Positions 34,441-46,315 of a stretch of 64,000 nt of DNA are shown in pieces. The notes beneath the pieces are model-generated. The model did no database searches, was not told the origin of the DNA, and saw only the letters and a program-made list of their open reading frames with translations. The stretch lies in assembly GCA_933207985.1 (NCBI GenBank), contig OW240914.1, positions 131,809,905-131,873,904 of the forward strand, read 5' to 3'. Position numbers and translations under genes: made by a program. Source of the stretch: Pelobates cultripes. Taxonomy: Eukaryota; Chordata; Amphibia; Anura; Pelobatidae. The stretch's first letter is position 1; each line of letters begins with the position of its first letter.

Positions 34441-35524
34441 AGATAAAGGCACATTGAGGAAGATTTCTGCCAGATCCATGCATCGGATCAAGAGAGCAGC
34501 TGCTAAAATACCATTACATAGCAGCAAACAGATATTTGAAGCTGCTGTTGCCTCTGGAGTCCCACGGACATCAAGGTGTAGAGTTCTCCAGAGTCTTGCA
34601 ACTGTGCATAAACCTTCTATTCAGCTACCACTAACCAATGCTCACAAGCAGAAACGGCTGCATTGGGCAGAAATATACATGAAGACTAATTTTCAAACAG
34701 TCCTGTTCACTGATGAGTGCCGTGCAACCCTGGATCGTTCAGATGGATGGAGTAGTGGATGGTTGGTGGACGGCCACCCTGTTCCAACAAGGCAGCAACG
34801 TCAGCAAGGCGGTGGTGGAGTCATGTTTTGGGCCGGAATCATGGGAAGAGAGCTGGTTGGCCCCTTTAGGGTCCCCGAAGGTGTAAAGATGACCTTTGCA
34901 AAATATATGGAGTTTCTGACTGACCACTTTCTTCCCTGGTACAGAAGAAAGAACTTTCCGTAATAAAATCATCTTCATGCATGACAATGCACCATCTCAT
35001 GCTGCAAAGAATACCTCTGCATCAATGGCTGCTATGGGGATAAAAGGGAGATCTATGAGGGTGGGAGGCAGTTTAGATCCAAACAGCAGCTCTAGGAGGC
35101 TATTCTGACATCTTGCAAACAAATTCAAGCAGAAACTGTCCAAAAACTCACAAGTTCAATGGATGCAAGACTTGTGAAGCTGCTATCAAATAAGGGGTCC
35201 TATGTTAAAATGTAATGTGAACTGTTAAAATGTTTAAAAAGTTAAAATGTTGTTATAAGTTTGATTGAAATAGCTTTTGATTTCAGTAAATATGCTGCAA
35301 ACACAACAAATGACAATTTTCAGTTCTTTACAACCTATAAAGTGTTTTGAAACTTACTGTGCGTAATAATTTGGAACAGCGCATTGTAAGTTTTTTATGT
35401 TTCAATAAAATTTGAATTGTACTCTTAATAGTTGATAACATGAGAATTATGCTGACTGTTATTTACATCAATTATTTAGGTAAATGAGAAAAATATAATT
35501 TGCATAATAATTTGGAACAGGGTG
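34441..35524 (+). mobile_element. Second mariner-like element, 5'-truncated and internally deleted
   Basis: The right end is '...aatttggaacagggtg', followed by TA at 35525-35526. A related inner repeat (gtaataatttggaacagcgc) lies at 35363-35384. The left end and the start of the gene are missing. The family is distinct from the element at 15905 but its protein is clearly related. Confidence 0.8.
34454..35215 (+). pseudogene. Mariner-like transposase, truncated
   Basis: The open frame 34454-34963 begins inside the second DNA-binding region (KISARSMHRIKRAAAK). It contains the first catalytic Asp in LFTDECRATLDRS and the Gly-rich box RQQRQQGGGGVMFWAG. A frameshift near 34960 is followed by MHDNAPSHAAKN with the second Asp. 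A deletion then removes the SPDLNPIENLW region with the catalytic Glu. The C-terminus (about 35040-35215) is recognisable. Wording resembles the DD37E transposase at 16123, for instance VGPFRV and the QQGGGGV box. Confidence 0.85.
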
Positions 35525-35696
35525 TACAGTGTTCACTGGTCCCACACCTCCCTTACAAACCCCCTCCTATTTATTTACCTGATTCCAGTGCTGATGTCCC
35601 TCAGTGTTCTGTCAGTACTCCAACTCCTCCGAAGGGGGAAACTAATGCGCATGTGCCAGAAGTGCATTAGGCCCTCCCCATAGGAAAGTTTGACTC

Positions 35697-36188
35697 CAGT
35701 GGCGTGCCTTCCAGAGTCACAGGGGTCGCAGATGCGACCAGGCCCGTCACTCCACAACTTCAGGGCCAGTGCACTGCCGCAATGGCCCTGGGCCCACGGT
35801 TGCCGGGTTACTGGCAGGAGGGAAGTGCTGTGGTGCTCCCCTCCTGCCGCTGTGTGTAGTTCTGCTGAGCACTGCGGCCTGACAGGAAGTGTTTACTGAC
35901 AGGGCACTTCCTGTCATATCAGGTACCGCTCGGCAACGCTACATAGAGTCAGAAGGTACAGGAGGGGAGAGGGAATGAGACGAGTGGATGGTCTGGGGGG
36001 AGGGAATGAGACACATGGAGGAGTTGGGGGGAGAGAATGAGACACATGAACTGACTGGGGGGAATGATACACATGGAGGGACTGGGGGGGAATAAGACAC
36101 ATGTGGGGCTGGGGGCGGGAATAAGACACATGGGGAGCCCCGGGGCAATTTTCGCACTGGGGCCCAGTGGTTTCTAGTTACGCCTCTG
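35697..36188. mobile_element. hAT-like MITE with degenerate 8-bp target duplication
   Basis: The left end is CAGTGGCGTGCC and the right end gttacgcctctg, near-complementary. The flanks tttgactc (35689-35696) and attgattc (36189-36196) match at six of eight bases. The centre holds the palindromic module cacttcctgt/acaggaagtg (35880-35920) shared with other elements, and a 'gagacacatggagg' repeat at 35960-36130. Confidence 0.8.
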
Positions 36189-36350
36189 ATTGATTCAATG
36201 CTTTCCAATGTTTTTTTTTACAGACATTGGATATCCTCATGCAGAGCGTAAAGAGATCCAGCATTATTTAGGGAACCCAGAGTCCGGTAGACTCCCAGAA
36301 GCGCCTTTAGTGGCTGTTTGGCAGAATGTATTATCAAGAATTTAACTGTT

Positions 36351-36450
36351 TTTTCATCCTTCAGGAACCCGCAAAGGAGAAGCAGCATCTTCATCAACTT
36401 TAAGATGCTGGATTGCTGTGGTTATCTCAGATGCCTCTCTAAAAAAAAGA
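36351..36450 (+). mobile_element. DIRS recombinase fragment, about 90 bp
   Basis: The sequence 'ggaacccgcaaaggagaag ... ctttaagatgctggattg' closely parallels 34085-34165 of the DIRS recombinase remnant. It is an isolated piece of a second copy. Confidence 0.7.
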
Positions 36451-36925
36451 CACCATAACAACTACAGCGCACTTGCTGGCACCATCCTAGAATTTTCTTA
36501 ACAAAGCAACACTCATAGCACCATATTTACTGCAACACACTACTGGCACCTTCCCAGGACAGAAGTCAACCGTTTAACTTCTTAACTGGAGTCTGTTGGG
36601 CACCAGTCATTGCTTCTATGTGAAACAGAAGCTCTCTGCTCTGAGGTAAGTTGGGCGGTGCAGGGCTTAACTCATTGGCCAACAGCAGTCAGCTGATGCT
36701 TTCAATCAATTAGCTGGACCAGCAAGGCATGATTTAGCTCAGGAGAGCTAACAGAAGCTCCATACAGGAGATTCCAGTTCTACATAGAATAGGTGACCAG
36801 CTCCCAGCGAAACCCAGATAAGTAAAGCTGTTACTAAACAGTTTGATTACTTACACTGGAGAGGCACCAGGGCACTTCTGGTACCAAAACTACTATAGTG
36901 CGCTGTAGTGGTTACATAGTGATTA
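36449..36925. mobile_element. Possible MITE with ACTACAGCGCACT-type ends
   Basis: The left part 'caactacagcgcactt' and the right part 'agtgcgctgtagtgg' are complementary around 36468-36484 and 36896-36911. No target duplication was established and no protein is encoded. Confidence 0.35.
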
Positions 36926-37162
36926 TTGTCTACACAGATACTCCTCACATAACAACAACCGGCAAATATATATATTTTTGAAATCTATATCTATATTTTT
37001 AAATTATTAGAGTCTGATGCATTTTTGATTCTGGCATAGCTACAGAGCTATGGCAAAATTTGCATTTATTAACTAGCGTTAATGTGCTGAGAGGCCAATT
37101 AATAAAGAGTTATTTCTGGGGCGTAAGCGCTTGATAGAAAACTATTTAAGCTGCAATGCTTT

Positions 37163-39207
37163 TTAACCCCTTGACAACCGATGACGGTTCAGGACCGTCA
37201 TCGGAAAAATCCCCTTGGGGACCGATGACGGCCCTGAACCGTCATAACGGTCTGGGGTTACTAACCTGATCGCCGTCGGTCCCCGGCGGCGATCAGCGCT
37301 CCTCCCGGTCTGCCTGGGCAGACTCCTCTCGGCAGATCAGGACCCCGCGGCCACGTGATCACTCGATCACGTGGCTGCAATAGGTGCCTGTGTATCTGCC
37401 TGCAGGGGGACTGTCTGTGCTCACAGACAGTCTCCCTGCAAGTGGAAAATAAAAAATAAAGTTAAAAAATAAAGCAATCGGTGTAAAAAAAATAATATAT
37501 GCCATACTAAGTGTATTTTCATATTTATATATACGTATATTAATATAAAAATACACTTTTAATTTAAATTACACACGTATATATACAATGTATATAATAA
37601 ATATATATATCGTATATATATATTATAGATTATAAATAATATGTTAATAAAAATAAATAACAAAAAGTAAAAATAATTTTTAATAATTAAAAAAAATCAT
37701 ATATATATATATATATATATGTAATTTTATTCTAACAGTATTTTGATATTAATATATATATATATATATATTTATATCAAAATACACTTAGAATGTAATG
37801 ATATATATATATCTATGTATAAATAAATAAAAATAATACGAAATATACATATGTCCATATACATAATTACATAAATAATTTCATAAATATACACGTAGAC
37901 GTCAAATATATAAATATGTATATATATTAAATTCTACGTGCGTATTTATGTAATATTTTTACCCAATTAAGTAATTTTAATGATTGCAATTTGAGGGACC
38001 TGCCTGCCAACCCAGGCCGAAAGTCCAGAGAATTTAATTTGCTAGCACTGTGTTTAACCCTGTAACTTTCTATGACACCCTAAAACCTGTACATGGGGGG
38101 AACTGTTTTACTTGGGAGACTTCGCTGAACACAAATATTAGTGTTTCAAAACAGTAAAACATATCACAGCGATGATATTGTCAGTGAAAGTGAAGTTTTT
38201 TGCATTTTTCACACACAAACGGCACTTTCACTGATGATATTATTGCTGTGATACATTTTACTGTTCTGATACACTAATATTTGTGTTCAGCGAAGTCTCC
38301 TGAGTATAACAGTACCCCACATGTAGAGGTTTTATAGTGTTTGTGAAAGTTACAGGGTCAAATATAAGGCTTGATTTTACTTTTTTTTTTTTTTATTGAA
38401 ATTTGTCAGATTGGTTAGGTTGCCTTTGAGAGCGTATGGTAGCCCAGGAATGAGAATAAGCCCCATGATGGCATACCATTTGCAAAAGAAGACAACCCAA
38501 GGTATTGCAAATGGGGTATGTTCAGCCTTTTTTAGTAGCCACTTAGTCACAAACACTGGCCAAAGTTAGCGTTTTTTGCATTTTTAACACACAAACAAAT
38601 ATAAATGCTAACTTTGGCCAGTGTTTGTGACTAGGTGGCTACTAAAAAAGACTGGACATACCCCATTTTGAATACCCTGGGTTGTCTACTTTAAAAAAAT
38701 ATGTACATGTGAGGTGTGATTCGGGGATTTATGACAGATAACGGTGTTACAATGTCACTATTGATAAATTTAAAATATATATATATTGAAACAGCAATTT
38801 CCTACTTGTATTTATAGGCCTATAACTTGCAAAAAAAAGCAATAAAGCAGGTAAACACTGGGTGTTTTTAAACTCGGGACAAAATTTTGAATCTATTTAG
38901 CAGTTTTTTTCATTAGCTTTTGTAGATAAGTAAAAGATTTTTCAAGTAAATTCCAAAAACATGTTTTTTTTTCAATTTTTCACCATATTTTATTTTTTTT
39001 TTTTAAATAAAATATGTGACGTGATATAAATAATGGTATGTAAAGAAAGCCCTTCTTGTCCTGAAAAAAACAATATATAAGTTGTATGGGAACTGTAAAT
39101 GAGAGAGAGGAAAATTACAGCTAAACACAAACACCACAAAAGTGTCAAAACTGCTCTGGTCCTTAACGTACAACATCACAAAAACAGGCCGGTCCTTAAG
39201 GGGTTAA
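37163..39207. mobile_element. 2-kb TTAA-flanked non-autonomous DNA element with internal palindromes
   Basis: The ends are TTAACCCCTT at the left and aaggggttaa at the right, both on TTAA. A terminal hairpin (accgatgacggttcaggaccgtcatcgg) lies at 37177-37206. Two large internal palindromes follow: about 38053-38191 against 38222-38359, and about 38495-38571 against 38608-38686. Between 37440 and 37980 the sequence is almost pure AT. No transposase frame exists. TTAA ends and CCCCTT termini fit Kolobok-type elements of frogs; this assignment is inferred. Confidence 0.75.
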
Positions 39208-39628
39208 CATTCACTACCAGGCATCTCAGTTTTAAGAGCTTTAGGGCCTCAGTGGAGTGCCTTGGGCACTGAAAGTGAAAGTACAATGAGTTCTACATAC
39301 GGAGCAAGCATGTTATATGTAAAAAGTGAAAGCAGTAGCAGTAGCAAAAGGGAATGGTAAAAGCCAAAGTACATCTCTCTAGTCAGACTTGGCACGCTGA
39401 CATTCTGTGTGGTAGGATCAAATAAGGGCTTGTTTTCATGCTTGTTGAAGGTGCTCACCAATAGGGTTATTCAAGACCAGATGGACAAAATCCGGTGAAA
39501 ATAACTGAATTCTGACTGCAATGGCAATTCTCATATTTACTACAGACTAATATGGTCAGAATTTGGTCTCTCCAAGCGAATCTGCATCAATTTCCTTGTG
39601 TCTTGGCAAATGTTGCTGCTTTGGCATC

Positions 39629-40148
39629 TTAAAGGGACACTCCAGGCATCCAGACCACTTCTGCCCATTGGAGTGGTCTGGGTGCCAACTCCCACTACCC
39701 TTAACCCTGCAACTTTCATAAACTGCAATAATTACCTTGCAGGGTTAAGTCCTCCCCTAGTGGCTGTCTACTAGACAGCCACTAGAGGGCACTTCCGGGA
39801 TCATAGCACAGATTATCTGTGCTATAGCGTCGTTGGACGTCCTCACGCTGTGTGAGGACCTCCAGTGTCGCTAAAATCCCTATAGGAAAGCATTGAAAAG
39901 CATTTTCAATGCTTTCTTATGGAGAGGTCTAATGCGCATGTGCGGCATTGCCGAGCATGCACATTAGGTCTCCCCAGCCAGCGGGCGGATCAGTCTCCCC
40001 CGCCGGCTGACGTAATGAAGGGGAGGAGCGGCGGCGGAGGAAGAAGCAGCGATGTGGGACATGCAATCGGGGATGGGAGGTGGGAGGAAGAGGGGACCTG
40101 CAGTGCCAGGAAAACAGATTGTTTTCCGGCACTGGAGAGTCCATTTAA
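39629..40148. mobile_element. TTAA-flanked MITE, best-preserved copy
   Basis: The element runs from TTAAAGGGACACTCCAG to the near complement 'ctggagagtccatttaa'. It contains three nested palindromes: ccagaccactt/agtggtctgg (39650-39682), cctagtggctgtct/agacagccactag (39754-39787), and tcaatgctttc against gaaagcattga (39886-39918). It ends with a GC-rich arm (39975-40110). Related copies in this window lie near 5736, 25684, 45200, 52210, 53250, 58430 and 62028. No protein is encoded. Confidence 0.8.
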
Positions 40149-41056
40149 TGCTATGCAAAGTATAGGATCTATAAGATTCACAAGCACCGATTTTTAAACT
40201 GAATAGGGATTGAATTTAGTCGTCAGGATGCACATTGGCAAATTATCATTTACTTTTTGCCTGCTGGCAGCGCTAGCCTAATAATAGTGGGGTAAAAATA
40301 TAAAAATAATACCTGTAAAAAAAATTATACTTACCCATTAGAAGTCTTTTTTCTATTTTTTCTTATCTTCAGCCCTAAAATGGTCAAATAAAAATCCATA
40401 AACTAATTAAAACTAATAATAGCCAGATTGCAAAACAAGCCAAAAAAAAAAAAAAACACGACAAAGTAAAATGTACCGTATATATCTTCACCTGTGGAGG
40501 GTTCCAGGCAGACTGAGTTCTGATAGCAGAGAAAGCCATTATGAAGGCTTTTTCACGCTATGTCATCTATTGCACAGCTATGCAATATGAGCAACAATGC
40601 TCTTATTGGTTGGCTAGTAAGACAATCAATCATAGGACTCTGGCAGTCTGTCATAACTTACCGTGACTCCGCTCTCCCGAGGTTACTTCCGCATTCGGAA
40701 GTAAGCTCCTCCCATTCAGCTCCACTCACCTGTCTTATAGGGAAGCCGTGCCAAACTCAAAATTGCTGAGCGATTTTGTCCCGACCTCGGACTCCACGCT
40801 GAGCTACCTCTTACTTCATTAGGTTTCCAAGACCTCGTTCTCCTCGCTGAGTTTTCTCTCGTTTGTTAGTATACGAATTCCATGCTGTCATCATTTTTTA
40901 ATATACCAGAACGGACTCCTGAATACATTAACCCTCAATCAAACTGGATTGTACTACTAAAATACCTGGATATACTAATCCCTTCAAATGCTACTTCATC
41001 TTCAGGAAATTCAAGAGAAACCATAAGTATCACTAAATATCTTGTATTAATTTTCT
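40149..41056. other. Intergenic DNA, no gene seen
   Basis: AT-rich sequence with an A-run at 40441-40456. No coding exon was recognised. Confidence 0.45.
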
Positions 41057-42150
41057 TATTGTTGCAACTCTGCATATAATGATAATCGATTTCTATGTGC
41101 CACTTATCAATTCTAATTATTGCTGCAACTCTGCATATAAGGATAATCAATTTATACGTGCCACATATCAATTCTAATTATTGCTGCAACTCTGCATATA
41201 AGGATAATTACATAGTTACATAGCTGAAAAGAGACTTGCGGCCATCAAGTTCAGCCTTCCTCACATATGTTTTTGCTGTTGATCCAAAAGAAGGCAAAAA
41301 AAACCTAGTCTGAAGTGCTTCCAACGTTGCAACAAACTAGGAAAAATGTCCTTCTTGACCCCAAAATAGTAATCAGATGTCTCCTTGGATCAAGCAGCTA
41401 TTACCCCACTAATTAGAAATTATATCCCTGTATGTTATGTTTTTGCATGTATTTATCCAATTGCAGTTTAAACATCTGTATAGACTCTGACAAAACCACC
41501 TCTTCAGGCAGAGAATTTCATATCCTTATTGCTCTTACTGTAAATAAACCTTTTCTTTGCCTTGGATGAAATCTCCTTTCTTCCAGCCTAAATGTGTGAC
41601 CTTGTGTCCTATGTATAGCCCTGTTTATGAATAGATTTCCAGATAAAGGTTTGTACTGGCCCTGAATATATTTGTATAATGTTATCATATCCCCTCTCAG
41701 GCGCCGTTTTTCCAAACTAAACAGATTAAAAATTTTTAACCTTTCTTCATAACTAAAAAAGCTCCATTCCTTATATCAATTTTGTAGCCCGTCTCTGCAC
41801 TTCTTCTAGTGCCATGGTATCTTTCTTTAGAACAGGTGCCCAAAATTGCACAGGATATTCAAGGAGTGGTCTTACCAGCGATTTATAAAGTGGCAAAATT
41901 ATATTTTCATCCCGAGAATTTATGCCCCTATTTATACATGACAAAACCGTACTGGCCTTAGCAACTGCGGATTGACATTGCATATTGTACTATAATAATC
42001 AATTTCTATGTGCCACTTATCAATTCTAATAATTGCTGCAACTCTGCATATACGGATAATCAATTTCTAGTTGCCACTTATCAAATCTAATATTGCTGCA
42101 ACTTATATATAAGGCTTAATCAAATTCTATGTGCCAATTATCAACTACTA
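41057..42150. repeat. 61-bp minisatellite interrupted by a LINE
   Basis: Units of 'ataatcaatttctatgtgcc ... gctgcaactctgcatataagg' repeat with a 61-bp period at 41081, 41142 and 41203, and again at about 41994, 42055 and 42115. The two halves are separated by the LINE fragment at 41205-41990. Confidence 0.85.
41205..41990 (-). mobile_element. CR1/L2-type LINE 3' fragment (second family)
   Basis: On the minus strand the RT C-terminus is visible: AKASTVLSCINRGI, ENIILPLYKSLVRPLLEYPVQFW, MALEEVQRRATKL (41983-41771), then RRLRGDMITLYKYIQG and TQGHTFRLEERRF (41710-41540). The 3' end is 'gaaaagagacttgcggcc ... tacatag' at 41205-41250. It is 5'-truncated and broken by a frameshift. It differs from the LINE at 29725. 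Confidence 0.85.
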
Positions 42151-42639
42151 ATCAAGTTATTAAGAACTCCTGTTACTACTTACAGAATTGTTACATTTAT
42201 ACAATCTATTCAAAATTTACTCCTATGCTGCATTCTAATGCCTAATTTGTATAATTCAGGACATTGTTACTTTTTTTTTCTTTTTTATTGCAACCAGAGA
42301 ATTGGGCAAAAGTCTTTTTTAACTTCATGCCAATACTGCAACTATGTGATAATTTGACTTCAACTTAATTTTACTAAAGAGAAAATAAAATCTCTCAAGA
42401 AATTCTAAGTAAATTCTTTTTGCTTTTCTTAAAGGTATAGTATCACCTATTAATTCTGCAGTTGTGTTCCTCCATTTTTGTCTAACATTTCTGAAATATA
42501 ACACAGTCACGTCAGACTTCTCTGGAGATTTGGCTCTAGGAGTGCTCTGATTGGTTTACTTACAAGTGCTCTTAGTAATATTACATTGCGTGGGAAATTT
42601 TTCCACATTCTGCAATAACTTGCATAGCATCCCCACCTC
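42151..42639. other. Intergenic DNA, no gene seen
   Basis: AT-rich; nothing was recognised. Confidence 0.45.
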
Positions 42640-42800
42640 CTATAGAATGTAAGCTTGTTTAACCAGGGCCCTCTTCAACCTATCGTTCCTGTAAGTTTTT
42701 TTTTTGTAATTGTCCTATTTATAGTTAAATCCCTCCCTCTTATAAATATTCTAAATATCTGTTGGTGCTATATAAATGCCAATAATAATAATAATAATAG
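42640..42800 (+). repeat. SINE/L2-tail-like repeat ending in an AATAAT run
   Basis: The block 'agaatgtaagcttgtttaac ... gttggtgctatataaatgcc' ends in (AAT)n and parallels 18165-18372. Confidence 0.55.
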
Positions 42801-43527
42801 CATGTGAAAGCCTATATATCTGTCCCCCACTACCCATATTATCCTGCCCCTGTATTCTATCCTGCATATTTTACCTTTCTGTTTATCTCTCCATTCCTAT
42901 TTCCTATTTCTGTCCACATGTTTACACGACCCATCTTCTCACACTTTTTCTTTGACATTATGACTGAGCAGTATGGGGGTGATAGTTCTGGGAGAATCAG
43001 TTTGGTGTATGAACAGGAGGAACAGGAGGAAAAGATAAAACATAAAATCATATCCCTGCTTTCTATCACAGACTTGTGTGCTTGCTGCCAGAAGTCTCGC
43101 TTCGACAGTTCTCAGGTACCAAGTCTGTGTGCCAGTGTGCAAAAATAACTAGTTAAAATTACCTAATTACATCTGGATTCACTCTGAACAAATTTCAGTA
43201 GAAGTTATAGTTGCTAAATATAATCACCTGCTTTTTGAAGGCAATCCTACAGAAATGTGGAATATTTGTCCACTGACAGTACAAGCATTCAGTAAACAAA
43301 TGGTTAATGGAATACTCTACCGCACAAATGGGCAAAAAAGTAGAATTCATTGTTTAGTACATATACCCCCAGTTACTTTTTTCATGCATGTATTCTTTAG
43401 AGGTATATATTAAAGGAGCATGCAAAACCTGCAGTTCTTGTGAAATGCAGCCTTTGCAAGCCCTCCCCTTTTCTCTGGAAAAGACTAACAGACTCTGGGA
43501 AATAGACAATTAAAGGCTTCTTATTTA
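42801..43527. other. Intergenic DNA, no gene seen
   Basis: The open frame 42804-43148 has no recognisable domain and is taken as chance. Confidence 0.4.
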
Positions 43528-44894
43528 CAGTGAGGGAAAAAAATATTGGATCCCCTGCTGATTTTGAATGTTTGCCCACTGACAAAGAATTGATCAGTCT
43601 ATAATTTTAATGGTAGGTGTATTTTAACAATGAGAGACAGAATAACAACAACAAAAAATACAGAAAAACACATGTCAAAAAAGTTATAAATTGATTTGCA
43701 TGTGAAGGAGTGAAATAAGTATTTGACCCCTTCGACTTGTACTTGGTGGCAAAACCCTTGTTGGCAATCACAGAGGTCAGACGTTTCTTGTAGTTGGCCA
43801 CCAGGTTTGCACACATGTCAGGAGGGATTTTGTCCCACTCGTCTTTGCAGATCCTCTCCAAGTAATTAAGGTTTTGAGGTTGTAGTTCTGGCAACTGGAA
43901 CTTTCAGCATCCTCCACAGATTTTCTATGAGATTAAGGTCTGGAGACTGGCTATGCCACTCCAGGACCTTAATGTGCTTCTTCTTGAGCAACTCCTTTGC
44001 TGCCTTGGCTGTGTGTTTTGGGTCATTGTCATGCTGGAATACCCATCCACAACCCATTTTCAATGCCCTGGCTGAAGGAAGGAAGTTCTCACCCAAGATT
44101 TGACGGTACATGGCCCCCGTCCATCGTCCCTTTGATGCGTTGCAGTTGTCATGTCCCCTTAGCAGAAAAACAACCCAAATCATAGTGTTTCCACCTCCAT
44201 GGTGTTCTTGGGGTCATGGGTAGCATTCCTCCTTCTCCAAACACGGCACGTTGAGTTGATGCCAAAGAGCTTGATTTTGGTCTCATCTGACTACAACACT
44301 TTCACCCTGTTCTCCTCTGACGGGCCTGTACATGTGCTTTCTTGAGCAGGGGGAGCTTGCGGGCGCTGCAGGACTTCAGTCCTTCACGGCATAGTGTGTT
44401 ACTTATTGTTTTCTTGGTGACTATGGTCCCAGCTGCCTTGAGATCATTAACAAGATCCTCCCATGTAGTTCTAGGCTGATTCCATACCGTTCTCATGATC
44501 ATTGAAACTCCACGAGGTGAGATCTTGCATGGAGTACCAGACCGAGGGAGCCTGACAGTTATTTTGTGTTTCTTCCATTTGCAAATAATTGCACCAACTG
44601 TTGTCACCTTTTCACCAAGCTGCTTGGCGATGGTCTTGTAGCCCATTCCAGCCTTGTGTAGGTCTACAATTTTATCCATGACATCCTTGGACAGCTCTTT
44701 AGTCTTGGCCATGGTGGAGAGTTTGGAATCTGATTGATTTCTTCTGTGACCAGGTGTCATTTACATAGGTAACTTTGTATTCTGTCTCTCACTGTTAAAA
44801 TACACCTGCCATTAAAATTATAGACTGATCATTTCTTTGTTAGTGGGCAAATGTTCAAAATCAGCAGGGGATAAAATACTATTTTCCCTCACTA
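43528..44894 (-). mobile_element. Tc1-like (DD34E) transposon, full length but dead
   Basis: The element is flanked by TA at 43526-43527 and 44895-44896. Its ends are CAGTGAGGGAAAA and the complement ...ttttccctcacta. The inverted repeats extend about 115 bp (to about 43645 and from about 44775). The transposase gene between them is on the minus strand and carries frameshifts and a deletion. The family is common in fish and frogs, which is knowledge rather than a computed match. Confidence 0.9.
43690..44712 (-). pseudogene. Tc1-like transposase, broken (DD34E)
   Basis: The likely start is the ATG at 44712 ([22 protein letters not shown]). Downstream are an HTH ([21 protein letters not shown]), a GRPR-like linker ([13 protein letters not shown]), and a second HTH region to about 44302. 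A deletion of the LNDSEEN-type segment near 44315 and frameshifts near 44180 and 43890 break the gene. The second Asp ([10 protein letters not shown], about 44035) and the Glu ([11 protein letters not shown], about 43935) remain. They have 34 residues between them, so DD34E. The C-terminus is [16 protein letters not shown]. Confidence 0.85.
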
Positions 44895-45199
44895 TAGAAG
44901 TATCTGAAGCTCTCCTATTGTGCATGGTTGCGCTTGTTCCCACATCGGCTCACGCACACACACAAACCCCCAGCATTATGATCTGTTGTCTGACAATCAG
45001 GTATGCAGGGTGGAGGTATGTGCGCTCAAGTAAATTGCACTTGCTGCTTCCGTTACCTCAGGTGAGCTAACGAATGTAGGAAGCAAACCTCCCTAAATGT
45101 TTGATTGACAGCCAGGCTGGGGGGCTGTTTCATTAATTATTTACACAAGTGCTGATTTCATAGAAATGTATGAACTTTCATGATATTGGGATTCTCCCA

Positions 45200-45663
45200 T
45201 AAAGCACTTAGAGGACACTAGAGGCACCTAGACCACTTCAGCTCATTGAAGTGGTCTGGGTGCATAGTCCCAGGTCCCTTAACCCTGCAGATTATAATTA
45301 TAAGTACCTTTGAAGGTTAAATCCACCTCTAGTGGCTAGTCTACTAGACAACCACTAGAGGAACTTCCAGGTTGTTAGGCGACTCACGCTATGCAGTAGG
45401 ACATCCGGCATCATGAAAACCCTATTGGAAAGCATTACACATGATTTACTATTGGGGAAGTACTGATGCGAGCACATATGCATTAGGTCTCCACTGCTGG
45501 CTGATGTCGACAGGGGATGAGCGAAGGTGGAGCCCAATCCAGCGTCAAGGGACATCAGTACTGGACTTAGGTAAAACACAGAAAGGAGAGCCGCGAGTGA
45601 GGGGGGGAGCAACAGTGCCAGGAAGAAAAAGTTTGTTTTCCTGGTACTATAGTTTGCCTTTAA
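45200..45663 (+). mobile_element. TTAA MITE family copy
   Basis: The motifs 'ctagaccacttcagctcattgaagtggtctggg', 'cttaaccctgcag', 'cctctagtggcta' and 'gtttgttttcctggtacta' appear in the same order as in the copy at 39629. The right end is TTAA at 45660-45663. Confidence 0.7.
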
Positions 45664-46315
45664 GCAAGCTGCAGTGCTTTATGGGTGTGGAGTGGTCCTT
45701 TAAAATAATTATACAAGGTAATATGAATATAATAAATAAGTTAGTAATCGAAATTTAATATCTGGAATTTCACTGAACTCCACTGAACTGTGGAAATTAA
45801 TTTGTACCAAATTTGCAGGGAGACAGTTGCCAACTCTGCCTAATTATCATTTTGTTTGAGCAGTTGGTTGTATATTTCTATCGTGACATACTGACATACC
45901 GGTAATGCTACAGGAGCTGGAGTTTTAATATTTATGTTGAGCTTTTCGCTATGAAGCACATACAAAGACTACAGGCACCATGACCACTTCAAATCCATGA
46001 CTTTACAAGCTTGGAAACACATCCAATTCAGCCTGAATTTAGCATTTTGGTTTTCAATATATAAACCCCTTGTGAAATAGGGATCCACTGCCAAACAGTT
46101 TCAGATTAATGTTACAGCTTCCCACTGATAGCATTTGAGGTGTGTACTGTATTGTAACTAACCAGGAAATATGAGTTATGACACTAGGTTTTGAACATAC
46201 TGCTATATGCCACCCACACCACCAGTGGCAGGGCGGGGAGGAGGGAGGTATCCCAGCACACTGGCCAGGCAGGTGACATGCACCAACTTGTGTGAGAAAG
46301 GGCAGAGCCAGTAGT
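45664..46315. other. Upstream flank of PPP2R2A, no gene seen
   Basis: AT-rich up to about 46200, then rising in GC towards the promoter. No coding exon was recognised. The antisense open frame 46054-46632 runs across the CpG-rich area and is taken as chance. Confidence 0.45.
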
